Positions 1 through 9,168 are shown, numbered from the stretch's first letter. The stretch: 23,456 nucleotides of DNA from Candidatus Cloacimonadota bacterium (GCA_018654125.1 JABIME010000006.1:1-23456), one strand, 5' to 3'. Program-made: numbers and translations. Notes: generated by a model not told the origin, from the letters alone.

Positions 1-3000
1 CCCCCATTAGAATAGCTAGATTTCTTACCTATAATAAAGAGCTCCTGCCCCTCCTGCATAGATCTGATATAGTTCATATAGTCATCTCTAAAGAGAGTAA
101 CTTCAAATTTACCATTTAGATCTTCTAAGATAACTATCGCAAAAGGATTCCCCTTCTTATCCATCTTTTTTATAACTTCAGAGACAACTCCGGCAATCGC
201 AATTTTAGCTGGTATTTTATCTGGAGGTAGATCGCTAATATCTGATGTTACATTGACAAAAAGATCGATCAACTGGCGATGCTGATTAAGCGGATGACCA
301 GACCAGTAGTAGCCAAGAACCTGCTTCTCATGCTTTAGTTTATCATGCAGATCCCACTCTGGGCATATTGTCAGTTTTGGTTGATAATCATCCTCTTCAC
401 CATCATCACTAAAGGCATCAAAGAACATCATCTGTCCCCGTCTTTTCTCAGCTTGTACTCCTGTTCCATACTCCAATGCGTTCTCGATCGCATCATATTT
501 TTGTGCTCTGTTCCCCTCAAGATCATCCATAGCACCTGAGCCTATCAGGCTCTCAAGTACTGATTTATTCACACTCATCGCATCTGAACGAGTACAAAAA
601 TCAAAGATAGTTTTGTACTCTCCAGATTCATTCCTATCACTTACCATAGCATTTATAGCTGCTGAACCTACATTTTTTATAGCACGCAGGCCAAATAGGA
701 TCTTCTTATCCTGAACCATAAATTCATTCTGACTTTTATTGATATTGGGCGGGATTACCTCAATACCCATAGCCTTACACTCATCTACGAAGTAGGGAAT
801 TTTGGAAGGATTATCTTCTAGTGAGAGAAGTGCTGCCATAAATTCAACGGGATAGTGAGCTTTTAAGTAAGCAGTTTGGAACGCAATGTAGGCGTAAGCG
901 GCAGCATGACTTTTATTAAATGCGTAGTTAGCAAAGTCCAGCCAGTTGTTCCAAATAGTTTCAATAACGTGCGGTTTTACACCATTGTAGGAAGCTCCCT
1001 CTACAAATTTCACTTTCAGCTCTTCCATAGTTTTCAGTTTTTTCTTACTGATCGCTTTACGAAGAGTATCTGCCTCAGCTCCACTAAGTCCACCCATTTC
1101 ACGGGCGATCTGCATCACCTGCTCCTGATAGACAGTTACACCATAAGTTTCCCTAAGTGAATTTTCGGTAAGCTGATGGATGAACGAAATCTTCTCTCTG
1201 CCCTGCTTTCTATTGATAAAGGTTTCAATAAACTGCATAGGACCCGGACGGTAGAGTGCCACCATGGCAATGAGATCTTCAAATTTATTAGGTTGCAGAG
1301 CTGTTAGATATTTTTTCATGCCACCGGATTCAAATTGGAAAATACCATCGGTCTGGCCATTAGAAAGTAGTTCAAAAGCTTTTGAGTCAGTTATATCAAC
1401 ATTATCGATATCAATAAGTTTATCCTGAGAATTTTTAATAAGCTCTACACTCTTTTTGATCAGAGTAAGAGTTCTAAGTCCCAAAAAATCCATCTTCAAC
1501 ATTTTAAGATCATCCAGCCATTTACCTTCATACTGAACCAAAACCGCCATTTCACTACCCTTTTGAGTACTGGTTGCAAGGGGTACATAATCACTTAAAT
1601 TTCCAGGACCAATAACGACTCCCGCAGCGTGAACTCCAGTATGACGGACAAGTCCCTCCAGAACTTTTGAATAGGTTAAAATTGAAGAGTAGACATCGTT
1701 CTCTGACATCTTATCGGCAAATTCCTTAGATTGTTTTAGTGCCTTATCAAGTGAAATACGTGGTGTGGAAGGTATCAACTTTGTGATCTCATTAGCAGTA
1801 GCTGCAGGTAAGTCCATCACCCTTGCCACATCTTTGATCACAGATTTGGCACCTAATGTACCAAATGTAATGATCTGAGCAACACTTTTACGTCCATATT
1901 TTTCAACCACATAATCGATGATTTTACCACGGCCTTCTGCACAAAAATCAATATCAATATCGGGCATTCCGATCCTGTCAGGATTCAGGAAACGCTCGAA
2001 GAAGAGTCCATATTTAAGAGGTTCTATCTGGGTGATACCAAGGAGGTATGAGACTGCACTTCCAACAGCCGAACCACGACCCGGTCCCACTGGAACATCC
2101 ATTTCTCTGGCCGCATCGCAAAAGTCTTTCACGATCAGGAAATACTCGTTATAGCCCATTTTATCGATAACAGAGAGCTCATAATCTACACGCTTTTTAA
2201 CCTGTGAGGTAACCTCAGGATATCTAGTTTTCGCTGCTTCATAACAGAGATATTTAAGATACTCTTTAGAGCTTGAATAGTCGGGTGGAATATCAATTTT
2301 TGGGAAGAGAAATTTTTTATAGTCCAGTTTCAGATCAATCTGATCCGCTACTTTTACAGTATTCTCATAAGCTTCGGTAAGCTGAGGAAAAAGAGCTCTC
2401 ATCTCATCTTCCGATTTAAAATAGAGCTGATTAGTATTGTACTTCATACGGTTGGAATCTGACAAGGATTTACCTGTTTGAATACAGAGTAGAACATCGT
2501 GTGCTTCAGCATCCTTTTTATTTACATAGTGGCAGTCATTTGTAACTACAAGGGGGGTACCCGTTTCGCGTGCTAGATCTATAATGAGAGGAGCAACTAT
2601 TTTCTCCTCTTCAATTCCGTGATCCTGGATCTCTAGATAGAATTTGTCGGGAAATATACTCTTATAGAAATTTACAACCTCTTTAGCCTGCTGGTGATTC
2701 CCACTTAAAAGCAGATGCGGTATCTCTCCTTTGAGGCAAGCAGAGAGACAGATTATTCCTTCCGAATATTGAGCAATAAGACGTTTATTTATTCTTGGTT
2801 TGTAGTAAAATCCTTCTAAATAAGCTTTAGAAGAGAGCTTTATCAGATTTTTGTACCCGGTTAAATTTTGTGCCAGCAAAACAAGATGGTGCCGTATATC
2901 TTTCTTAGCAACTGGCTCATCAAATTCGTGATTGATAATATAGGTCTCGATTCCGACGATTGGTTTAATGCCTTCTTTTTTTGCTCTATTTACAAAATCG

Positions 3001-3143
3001 ATGACACCGAACATGTTACCATGATCTGTCATGGCAACGGCTGGCATTCCAAATTCTTTAGCTTTCGCGATCATTTTATCTGTACGGCAGGCACCGTCTA
3101 AAAGGCTATATTGGGTGTGGTTGTGCAGATGAACAAACGTCAT
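1..3143 (-). CDS. dnaE: DNA polymerase III alpha subunit, C-terminus cut by window edge
   Basis: Catalytic subunit of the replicative DNA polymerase, which adds nucleotides to the growing strand. On the minus strand an uninterrupted frame runs from ATG at 3143 off the left edge, about 1047 codons. E. coli DnaE is 1160 residues, so roughly 100 C-terminal residues are missing. The N-terminus carries the PHP motif (H5-L-H7-N-H9, then YSLLDGA). The palm carries PDIDIDF at residues 394-400 with the catalytic aspartate pattern. GPGRGSAVGS lies just upstream, and an OB-fold-like stretch (IAGVVSEV...) lies near the left edge. A Shine-Dalgarno AAAAGGA sits 6 bases before the ATG. No frameshift was found over 3 kb. 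This is the DnaE1-type architecture rather than PolC, because no inserted exonuclease domain is present. Family assignment is firm. Confidence 0.97.
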   Translation of the reverse strand, partial: MTFVHLHNHTQYSLLDGACRTDKMIAKAKEFGMPAVAMTDHGNMFGVIDFVNRAKKEGIKPIVGIETYIINHEFDEPVAKKDIRHHLVLLAQNLTGYKNLIKLSSKAYLEGFYYKPRINKRLIAQYSEGIICLSACLKGEIPHLLLSGNHQQAKEVVNFYKSIFPDKFYLEIQDHGIEEEKIVAPLIIDLARETGTPLVVTNDCHYVNKKDAEAHDVLLCIQTGKSLSDSNRMKYNTNQLYFKSEDEMRALFPQLTEAYENTVKVADQIDLKLDYKKFLFPKIDIPPDYSSSKEYLKYLCYEAAKTRYPEVTSQVKKRVDYELSVIDKMGYNEYFLIVKDFCDAAREMDVPVGPGRGSAVGSAVSYLLGITQIEPLKYGLFFERFLNPDRIGMPDIDIDFCAEGRGKIIDYVVEKYGRKSVAQIITFGTLGAKSVIKDVARVMDLPAATANEITKLIPSTPRISLDKALKQSKEFADKMSENDVYSSILTYSKVLEGLVRHTGVHAAGVVIGPGNLSDYVPLATSTQKGSEMAVLVQYEGKWLDDLKMLKMDFLGLRTLTLIKKSVELIKNSQDKLIDIDNVDITDSKAFELLSNGQTDGIFQFESGGMKKYLTALQPNKFEDLIAMVALYRPGPMQFIETFINRKQGREKISFIHQLTENSLRETYGVTVYQEQVMQIAREMGGLSGAEADTLRKAISKKKLKTMEELKVKFVEGASYNGVKPHVIETIWNNWLDFANYAFNKSHAAAYAYIAFQTAYLKAHYPVEFMAALLSLEDNPSKIPYFVDECKAMGIEVIPPNINKSQNEFMVQDKKILFGLRAIKNVGSAAINAMVSDRNESGEYKTIFDFCTRSDAMSVNKSVLESLIGSGAMDDLEGNRAQKYDAIENALEYGTGVQAEKRRGQMMFFDAFSDDGEEDDYQPKLTICPEWDLHDKLKHEKQVLGYYWSGHPLNQHRQLIDLFVNVTSDISDLPPDKIPAKIAIAGVVSEVIKKMDKKGNPFAIVILEDLNGKFEVTLFRDDYMNYIRSMQEGQELFIIGKKSSYSNG

Positions 3144-3207
3144 TTAAATTCCTTTTTGTTCCCTTTATTACATTTTAAGATCGATCTGTTCGACTAAAAT
3201 ATGTAGG

Positions 3208-3237
3208 TTAATATTTCTCCTGTTTTTTTTATGTCAA
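3208..3237 (-). promoter_or_regulatory. Candidate sigma70 promoter for dnaE
   Basis: On the minus strand a perfect -35 hexamer TTGACA (3232-3237) is followed after 18 bases by TATTAA (3208-3213). This would place the start of transcription about 60 bases upstream of the dnaE ATG. The -10 match is only moderate, so the call is tentative. The rest of the 3144-3421 intergenic stretch is AT-rich and shows no gene. Confidence 0.4.
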
Positions 3238-3392
3238 GGCATTAGTAAGGGCAGCAAATTAATTATTTCTTAATCTCACTAATTCCTGCAATTTGTCTTA
3301 CAAAATAAATAATTCTTGGTAAATAATTACACATAGAATAACCCATTAGAAAAAATATTAATTGACAAATTTCTTACTGACTATTAACTCGG

Positions 3393-3406
3393 TGAGTGTA
3401 TACTCA
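3393..3406 (+). promoter_or_regulatory. Probable TetR operator overlapping the tetR promoter
   Basis: Inverted repeat TGAGT-GTAT-ACTCA with perfect 5-base arms, located 16 bases before the chosen TetR start codon. It contains TATACT (3399-3404), a good -10 hexamer. CTGACT at 3377-3382 lies 16 bases upstream and is a 4/6 match to a -35; a second -35 candidate, TTGACA, is at 3362. A short palindrome covering the -10 directly upstream of a TetR gene is the usual arrangement for autorepression. Binding itself is inferred. Confidence 0.5.
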
Positions 3407-3421
3407 TTAAATGGAGAAAAG

Positions 3422-4003
3422 ATGAATAAACGTCAATTACAGAAACAATTTACACGAGAAAAGATCATTGCTGCAGCTAAAGAGATATTTATTGAAAAAG
3501 GAATTATCAATACAGCAACTTCCCAGATCGCAGAAGCAGCCGGTATTGCACACGGCACACTGTTTTTACATTTTCCAAGTAAGGATGCACTTGTTATTGA
3601 ACTACTTGATGTGGAGTTACTGAAATTTAACAGTGCAATAAAACAGTTGATTGTCACAACCTCATCTATTGAAAAAGTTTTAGACCAATATTTGCTCCTT
3701 ATCATTAAAGAAGAGGGTTTCTTCTCAACATTAGCTCGTGAATTGCCCTACTACAAAAGCGAATTAAGACGCAAAATACTGTTTAGAGAATCGCTCATAC
3801 GAGAGCATTTTCACCAAGCTATAAAGAGAGGGATCAAGGATGATATTTATGCTAAAATCGATATCCCAAGTGCACTTACTTTTTTGTTTGGAACGATCAA
3901 TTACTATTTGAGCTTAAAAACAAGTTTTGTACAAAAAGGAAGTGTGATCGAGAAATTTCATTATCAGATAATTGATACTTTTTTGAAGATCTTAGAGAAG
4001 TAA
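3422..4003 (+). CDS. TetR/AcrR family transcriptional regulator
   Basis: One-component repressor of 193 residues. The N-terminal helix-turn-helix spans about residues 10-58, with FTREKIIAAAKEIF then TSQIAEAAGIAHGTLFLHFPSK, the classic TetR_N pattern. The C-terminal two thirds are a helical ligand-binding domain of no recognisable subtype. The frame is open back to a TTG at 3362, but the ATG at 3422 is preferred: GGAG sits 5 bases before it and family homology begins there. The stop is 15 bases before the GlmL-like gene, which has its own GGAGG, so the two are likely cotranscribed and the regulator probably controls this operon. The palindrome overlapping its promoter suggests autoregulation. 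Ligand unknown. Confidence 0.92.
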   Translation: MNKRQLQKQFTREKIIAAAKEIFIEKGIINTATSQIAEAAGIAHGTLFLHFPSKDALVIELLDVELLKFNSAIKQLIVTTSSIEKVLDQYLLLIIKEEGFFSTLARELPYYKSELRRKILFRESLIREHFHQAIKRGIKDDIYAKIDIPSALTFLFGTINYYLSLKTSFVQKGSVIEKFHYQIIDTFLKILEK

Positions 4004-4018
4004 TGGAGGTATTTACAA

Positions 4019-7000
4019 ATGAATGAATTACATATTTGCAAAAGTTGCGGCAAAGTGTTAAAAGAGACAAAAGATTTTGCTGATGGAAAATTCGGTAGTG
4101 AATATTGCCGGACCTGTACAGATGAGTTTGGGTATATGAGAAGATATTCCGAAGTTGTAGATGAGATAAAGAATAAACTGATGAAGCAGATGTCTCTATC
4201 TGAGGAAGAAGCTGAAAAGATGGCAATGGAGAATGCTTCGGATATCCCGCACTGGGCTCAGCGGGAAGGACTACTCTCAACTAAAAAGAATATCGTAATT
4301 ACTGATGTGGGAAGCACTACAACTAAGGCTATTCTCTTGCAGAGAGATGGAAAAGATTTCAAACTGCGGTCACTGCATCATGCTGCGACAACAGTAGAGA
4401 AACCGGTTGAAGATGTAAACATAGGCGTTCTTAAAGCGATTAAGCATATTGAGAAAGAGACATCCATTCCTCTCCTATTAAAAAGTTCTCAGGAATCAGA
4501 TATAAAATTCAATGATGACACCCTCTACCTTACAACCAGCAGCGCTGGTGGTGGACTGCAGATTTTGGTAATCGGACTCACACTTTTTGACTCTGCCAGT
4601 AGTGGGAAGAGAACTGCTTTTGGAGCAGGCGGAGTGATCTTGGATACATTTGCGATTGATGATAAGCGCAGTAGTTTGGAGCAGATGCAAGCCATGAGCG
4701 TTCTGCATCCTGATATAATCTTGATGTGCGGTGGTATTGATGGAGGAGCTGTTTCATCGATTCTAAGATTGGGGGAAATATTACAATTGGCAAATCCTAG
4801 TCCAAAATTTGGTGATAAAACTAATATCCCACTGGTTTTTGCTGGTAATACAGGAGCAAGAGCGTTCATTGCAGGATTGTTCAGCAAAAGGTTTGATCTG
4901 TTTATCGTGCCAAATTTACGCCCCAAACTTACCGAAGAAAATTTGCAGCCGGCCAGAGAGAGGATCCATCAACTCTTTATGGATAATGTAATGGAGCAGG
5001 CTCCGGGCTATTCCCAACTGAAAAAGATAGTGAATGACGACATTATTCCCACCCCGATGAGCGTGATAAATTCTCTGCAACTTGTAAGTGAAAAACTAGA
5101 TGAGAATATAATGGCTGTTGATATCGGAGGAGCTACAACTGATATTTTTTCCAATATTTTGGGTGAATATTTCCGTACGGTTAGTGCCAATTATGGGATG
5201 AGCTACAGTATCGCTAATGTGCTTAAGGATACAGGATATTCCAATGTGAAAAGATGGATTCCCGGTGGATTGAGCGATGATTATATAGCAAACTACATTG
5301 CCAACAAGATGCTCTATCCGACCTTCAACCCATCAGATGAACCGCAGATCGCAATTGAACATGCGATCTCCAAAGAAGCGATCAGGATGTCTAAAAAGCA
5401 GCATATGGAGATGAATTTTAATACCAGAGAGATCGGATTTTTGGATAAATTAAAAATGAAGCAACACGATCTAGAGAGTATTACAGAAGCATTTTATATT
5501 GAAGAAGCTAAAGATGCGAAGAAGTTCCACATGTATGATATCAACATTCTTATTGGTGCAGGTGGTGTTCTCTCTCATACCGATTCAAATGAGCAGGCTC
5601 TTTCTATAATCTACGATGGATTCCAGCCTGAGGGGATCACCGAGATCTGGAAGGATAAACACTTTATCTCACCTCACCTTGGTAAACTGAGTGCAATTGA
5701 TGAGGGACTTGCAACCAAACTACTAATTGATGAATGTTTTGAAAAGATCGGAATTACGATTCGTCCCTTATCCCAAAAATGGAAACAGGATAAACCTGCT
5801 CTTGAGATAACAGTTGATGATGAAAAGCATACAGTTAAAGTTGGTGAACAGCTTTACATTCCAAATAAGAAAAAGATTTCTAGAGAGATCAGCATCGTCT
5901 TGGAAAAAGGATTTTATCTAAATGAACAGGGTCACGGACTGAAATTCAAATCTGAACTTCCTATCTATATTGATGCATCACATGATGAAAATAAAAGTTT
6001 GGAAAATGATGCGCTACAACTTTTTGGACAATTTCATAAGATCCCCTCAATTGAAGAGAGCTTTACTAAATTCATTAAACCTAAACCAATAATTACAGGA
6101 GTTCAGGAACACAAAATTTCTCTTCCCTATGAAGGAAACATACTGGTAAATGTTGGTGATGAAGTTAATTGTGACACTGTTATCGGAGAGAACCTGTTTG
6201 ATCCTCCCCGGGTTTATGTGCTCTCACTTTTCGATAAAACATATCTGAATTTAAATAGTGAAAATATAGAAAAATCACTTCGTATTAAGGAAGGTGAAGA
6301 AGTTAAATTTGGTCAGCGCATTGTCGAGATCGGAGACAGAACATTAATCCAAGAGCTAAAGTTCCAACACTACTATTTTGATGCTCCAGTAAGAGGGAGA
6401 GTAGAGAAGATCAATCTAGATTCAGGAACAATTATTATGCGTGAGATCCAAGACTACTCGACCAAACCCAAAAAAGTCAATGTAGCCAAAAGAATGGATA
6501 TTCTTCCTAAACAGATAAAAGCCTATATGAAAAAGAATGAGGGAGATTTTGTTTATGCAGGAGATACCTTGGCTTCCAGAATTTTTGATAAGAATGTTGC
6601 ACTTCCCTCTTTTGTTCCATCCCCAACAACCGGTACAGTAAAAGAAGTTAATATGGAAACCGGCATTGTAACAGTACAATATGATAAAAAGCCCTATCTG
6701 CTAAAAGCAGGTATTAATGGCAAAGTCAAAAAAATCGATGAAAAAGCATCTGCAGTCATCTCCTACAATGGCATCACATTGAAAGGAGTAATCGGTTTTG
6801 GAGCAGAAGCTAGTGGAAAATTAAAAGTGATTGCACAGCCATCGCAGTTAGACAATTGTCGCGAAAATGAGATCCTTGTCTTTGCTACAGCGATCAATCA
6901 TGAGATCATTCAAAAAGCTGTGGATAAAAAAGTTAGTGGAATTATCGCACCTTCTGTTAGCAGTGCAGATCTCGTGCTGTTTATCGGCAAAGAGATCGGT

Positions 7001-7183
7001 GTTGCTCTCACCGGAAATGAGGACATTCCTTTTCCACTTATCATAACAGAAGGATTTGGAAAATTTGAGATGAGTGGTAAATATCTAGATACTCTTAAAA
7101 AATATAATGGCAAAGACATTTATATTAATGGACATACTCAAATTCGTGCCGGTGTTACCAGACCGAAGATAATTATTTTCTAA
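4019..7183 (+). CDS. GlmL/MutL-like ASKHA ATPase with N-terminal zinc ribbon
   Basis: Protein of 1054 residues. Residues 1-40 form a putative zinc ribbon (C7xxC10 and C30xxC33). Residues 90-580 match the MutL/GlmL family, the ATPase partner found with glutamate mutase and other adenosylcobalamin-dependent mutases. Phosphate-binding motifs are DVGSTTTK at 96-103 and DIGGATTD at 368-375, with GAGGVILDTF, MCGGIDGG and FAGNTGAR between them. Residues about 700-900 contain repeated lipoyl/biotinyl-like beta stretches (PYEGNILVNVGDEV, PSPTTGTVKEVN). The last 150 residues are unassigned. It is about twice the usual GlmL length. GGAGG precedes the ATG. It follows the TetR gene and precedes the DUF362 gene by 24 bases. 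No mutase subunit gene lies in the window, so the client enzyme is unknown. A role as a mutase-reactivating chaperone is inferred from family membership. Confidence 0.85.
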   Translation: MNELHICKSCGKVLKETKDFADGKFGSEYCRTCTDEFGYMRRYSEVVDEIKNKLMKQMSLSEEEAEKMAMENASDIPHWAQREGLLSTKKNIVITDVGSTTTKAILLQRDGKDFKLRSLHHAATTVEKPVEDVNIGVLKAIKHIEKETSIPLLLKSSQESDIKFNDDTLYLTTSSAGGGLQILVIGLTLFDSASSGKRTAFGAGGVILDTFAIDDKRSSLEQMQAMSVLHPDIILMCGGIDGGAVSSILRLGEILQLANPSPKFGDKTNIPLVFAGNTGARAFIAGLFSKRFDLFIVPNLRPKLTEENLQPARERIHQLFMDNVMEQAPGYSQLKKIVNDDIIPTPMSVINSLQLVSEKLDENIMAVDIGGATTDIFSNILGEYFRTVSANYGMSYSIANVLKDTGYSNVKRWIPGGLSDDYIANYIANKMLYPTFNPSDEPQIAIEHAISKEAIRMSKKQHMEMNFNTREIGFLDKLKMKQHDLESITEAFYIEEAKDAKKFHMYDINILIGAGGVLSHTDSNEQALSIIYDGFQPEGITEIWKDKHFISPHLGKLSAIDEGLATKLLIDECFEKIGITIRPLSQKWKQDKPALEITVDDEKHTVKVGEQLYIPNKKKISREISIVLEKGFYLNEQGHGLKFKSELPIYIDASHDENKSLENDALQLFGQFHKIPSIEESFTKFIKPKPIITGVQEHKISLPYEGNILVNVGDEVNCDTVIGENLFDPPRVYVLSLFDKTYLNLNSENIEKSLRIKEGEEVKFGQRIVEIGDRTLIQELKFQHYYFDAPVRGRVEKINLDSGTIIMREIQDYSTKPKKVNVAKRMDILPKQIKAYMKKNEGDFVYAGDTLASRIFDKNVALPSFVPSPTTGTVKEVNMETGIVTVQYDKKPYLLKAGINGKVKKIDEKASAVISYNGITLKGVIGFGAEASGKLKVIAQPSQLDNCRENEILVFATAINHEIIQKAVDKKVSGIIAPSVSSADLVLFIGKEIGVALTGNEDIPFPLIITEGFGKFEMSGKYLDTLKKYNGKDIYINGHTQIRAGVTRPKIIIF

Positions 7184-7207
7184 GAAAATTATATTAAGGA
7201 GAAGATC

Positions 7208-8272
7208 ATGGTTAAATTTTTAGGAATATTATTTATATTTATCATAGTAGTATTAATACTTGAAGCAAGTTCAGAAGAGCCCTCAAAGGTCTATTTCACA
7301 GATAATATATCGGGAGATGGTGTATTAGAAATCTTCCAAAATATTGGACAGGAAGTTAGTGGGAAAGTAGCAATCAAAGTTCACTTTGGTGAAGACGGTA
7401 ATAGAAACTACTTGAAGCCGGAACTTATCGAAAAACTAACCCGAGAGCTTAATGCAACTCTTGTTGAGACTAATGTGCTTTATCGTGGTAAAAGACGTTT
7501 TACAGAGCATCACATTCAATTAGCAAAAGAGCATGGTTTCGATTTTGCTCCAATCGATATATTAGATTCCGAAGGAGAAAAGGAAATAAATGTTGATCTA
7601 GAGCATTTTAAAGTTGTTAGTGTGGGTAGCCATATCGACAATTATGATAATCTGATCATCTTCTCACACTTCAAAGGTCATGCTATGGCAGGTTTTGGAG
7701 GTGCGATCAAGAATGTAGCAATGGGATTAGCTTCAATTCCCGGTAAAATGGCCATGCATGCTTCCAATATCCCTCTATTCAATAATTCACGCTGTACTTC
7801 ATGTAAACTTTGTTTAGATGTTTGTTCTGTTGATGCCATTACACTTGATCCGCTTGTGATCGATGTTGATAAGTGTATTGGCTGTGGAAAATGTATCGGA
7901 GTATGCCCAACAGGAGCAATTCAGGTCCCCTGGGGTAGCACTGGTAAAAATGAATTTAATGAAAGACTTGTCGATTATGCAAAAGCTATTTCAAATAATT
8001 ATGAAATGGTTTATATAAACGTTCTGGCTAATATTTCCAAAAGTTGTGACTGTGATGCCTATGCACAAGCTCCTTTTATGGATGATATTGGAATTTTAGC
8101 ATCTACCGATATTGTTGCTATAGAAAAAGCTAGCCTCGATCTAGTAAATAAAGCTCATAATTGTGAGGATACTTTTTTGAAAGTAAACTCTACAAGTGGG
8201 AATGGTCAGATCGATTATGCTTACAAAATAGGATTGGGTAATATTAAATACGAATTGATTGAGATTAAATAA
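7208..8272 (+). CDS. DUF362 protein with two 4Fe-4S clusters and an N-terminal membrane anchor
   Basis: Iron-sulfur protein of 354 residues. The DUF362 part starts near residue 26 (SKVYFTD) and includes the hallmark GHAMAGFGGAIKNVAMG at 157-173. A bacterial ferredoxin module follows, with C196xxC199xxC202xxxC206 and C223xxC226xxC229xxxC233, the ligands of two 4Fe-4S clusters. DUF362 proteins are generally taken to be electron-transfer proteins of unknown partner. Unusually, residues 3-19 are a strongly hydrophobic helix that would anchor the protein in the membrane. The start is well supported by AAGGAG 6 bases before the ATG. It is the last gene of the tetR-glmL-like operon; no terminator separates it from the preceding gene. 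Confidence 0.9.
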   Translation: MVKFLGILFIFIIVVLILEASSEEPSKVYFTDNISGDGVLEIFQNIGQEVSGKVAIKVHFGEDGNRNYLKPELIEKLTRELNATLVETNVLYRGKRRFTEHHIQLAKEHGFDFAPIDILDSEGEKEINVDLEHFKVVSVGSHIDNYDNLIIFSHFKGHAMAGFGGAIKNVAMGLASIPGKMAMHASNIPLFNNSRCTSCKLCLDVCSVDAITLDPLVIDVDKCIGCGKCIGVCPTGAIQVPWGSTGKNEFNERLVDYAKAISNNYEMVYINVLANISKSCDCDAYAQAPFMDDIGILASTDIVAIEKASLDLVNKAHNCEDTFLKVNSTSGNGQIDYAYKIGLGNIKYELIEIK

Positions 8273-8325
8273 ACTCTGTTTTTAACATGTCAAAATAATG
8301 CAAATGTTAAAATAATGGAAAATTC

Positions 8326-8355
8326 TTGACCTTGAATGAGACAAATCATTAATCT
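8326..8355 (+). promoter_or_regulatory. Weak candidate promoter for the DUF5684-like gene
   Basis: TTGACC (8326-8331) is followed after 18 bases by TAATCT (8350-8355). The -35 is good but the -10 is poor. It lies 27 bases before the start codon in the only sizeable gap upstream of this gene. Confidence 0.3.
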
Positions 8356-8382
8356 ATATCAAATTATTAATAGGAGGGGAAA

Positions 8383-8778
8383 ATGTATGATAACATGTAT
8401 GCTTCGGAAATGAGTTCGGGTCCTGGAATAGTATTCTGGATTTTTTACTTTGCTCTGATTATTTTCATGATCTTTGTTCAATGGAAAATTTATGTAAAAG
8501 CCGGAAAACCTGGTTGGGGATGTATTGTCCCTATCTATAATGTTATCCTGCAGTTGGAAATTGCTGGCAGACCGATCTGGTGGATATTCTTGATGTTTAT
8601 TCCATTTGTAAATATTGTCGTTTCTATTATTATCCTAATCGATTTTGCAAAAGCGTTTGGAAAGGGAACTGGTTTTGCTATCGGCATGATATTTCTACCC
8701 TTTATCTTCTTCCCAATCCTTGCCTTTGACAGTTCTGAATATCAAGAGACAATTCATATTGTAAGTGAGCCGTATTAG
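8383..8778 (+). CDS. Small multi-pass membrane protein, DUF5684-like
   Basis: Protein of 131 residues with about four hydrophobic segments: roughly 14-33, 40-60 (less hydrophobic, with KAGKPGWGCIVPIYN), 65-88 and 95-113. The pattern of an aromatic-rich first helix, KAGKPGW, VPIYNV, then GRPIWWIFLMFIPFVN and a final hydrophobic run matches the DUF5684 family, which is sometimes annotated as signal-peptidase-I-like but lacks the catalytic residues. Function unknown. The start has a very strong Shine-Dalgarno (AGGAGGGG). It is probably monocistronic, since a terminator follows 25 bases after the stop. Confidence 0.8.
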   Translation: MYDNMYASEMSSGPGIVFWIFYFALIIFMIFVQWKIYVKAGKPGWGCIVPIYNVILQLEIAGRPIWWIFLMFIPFVNIVVSIIILIDFAKAFGKGTGFAIGMIFLPFIFFPILAFDSSEYQETIHIVSEPY

Positions 8779-8803
8779 ATATAACATAAAAGATTAAAAT
8801 TAG

Positions 8804-8837
8804 AAGCCTCTCGGATTATAGAACCGAGAGGCTTTTT
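8804..8837 (+). terminator. Rho-independent terminator
   Basis: Perfect 11-base stem AAGCCTCTCGG (8804-8814) / CCGAGAGGCTT (8824-8834) with a 9-base loop, running into five Ts (8833-8837). It ends the plus-strand DUF5684-like gene. Because the neighbouring minus-strand operon ends at 8850, it may also act on that strand, although its U-tract there is weaker. Confidence 0.92.
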
Positions 8838-8849
8838 CTTACTTAAATT

Positions 8850-9146
8850 CTAGCAAGTGTCAGAATTCAGATCATTATCATTTTCATCCCTGAAATGTTT
8901 ATGTATAAATTCCGGTTTGTGATGGATACTCTTCTTATGCTCTTTATGCACTTTGTAATTGGAATTGAACAAGATTTTAAACAGTATCAAGATCATAATT
9001 CCCTGCCAATAAGTAATAGGCGTTAAACTGAAGATCGGTGTGATCGTAGCATTCCATAACAACTGCACTGCCCATCCAACTAAAAATGCTACTCCAATTC
9101 CTAATAGAATGAATAGCGGGATAAATTTTTTGTGTTTACATTTCAT
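8850..9146 (-). CDS. Small conserved-looking membrane protein, last gene of sigma factor operon
   Basis: Protein of 98 residues. Two hydrophobic helices lie at about 8-31 and 45-60 (FIPLFILLGIGVAFLVGWAV; YWQGIMILILFKILF), followed by a charged tail rich in His, Lys and Asp. This resembles short membrane proteins seen next to ECF sigma factors in Bacteroidota-like genomes (pattern KFIPLFILLG...LLWN...ITYWQ...L.ILF). No function is known. The start is secure, with GGAGG 4 bases before the ATG. It lies 22 bases downstream of the 73-residue gene and is likely cotranscribed with it. Confidence 0.8.
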   Translation of the reverse strand: MKCKHKKFIPLFILLGIGVAFLVGWAVQLLWNATITPIFSLTPITYWQGIMILILFKILFNSNYKVHKEHKKSIHHKPEFIHKHFRDENDNDLNSDTC

Positions 9147-9168
9147 ATTTCCTCCAATATGTTTTATT

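Noticed and set aside
345..3101. Several plus-strand open frames of 64-94 codons across 345-3101
   Set aside because: They lie opposite dnaE, whose minus-strand frame is continuous and carries all family motifs. They show no ribosome sites or recognisable proteins.
8280..8312. Inverted repeat TTTTAACAT / ATGTTAAAA after the DUF362 gene as a terminator
   Set aside because: The stem is almost all A and T, the loop is 15 bases, and no T-tract follows, so termination is unlikely. It remains a possible weak hairpin.
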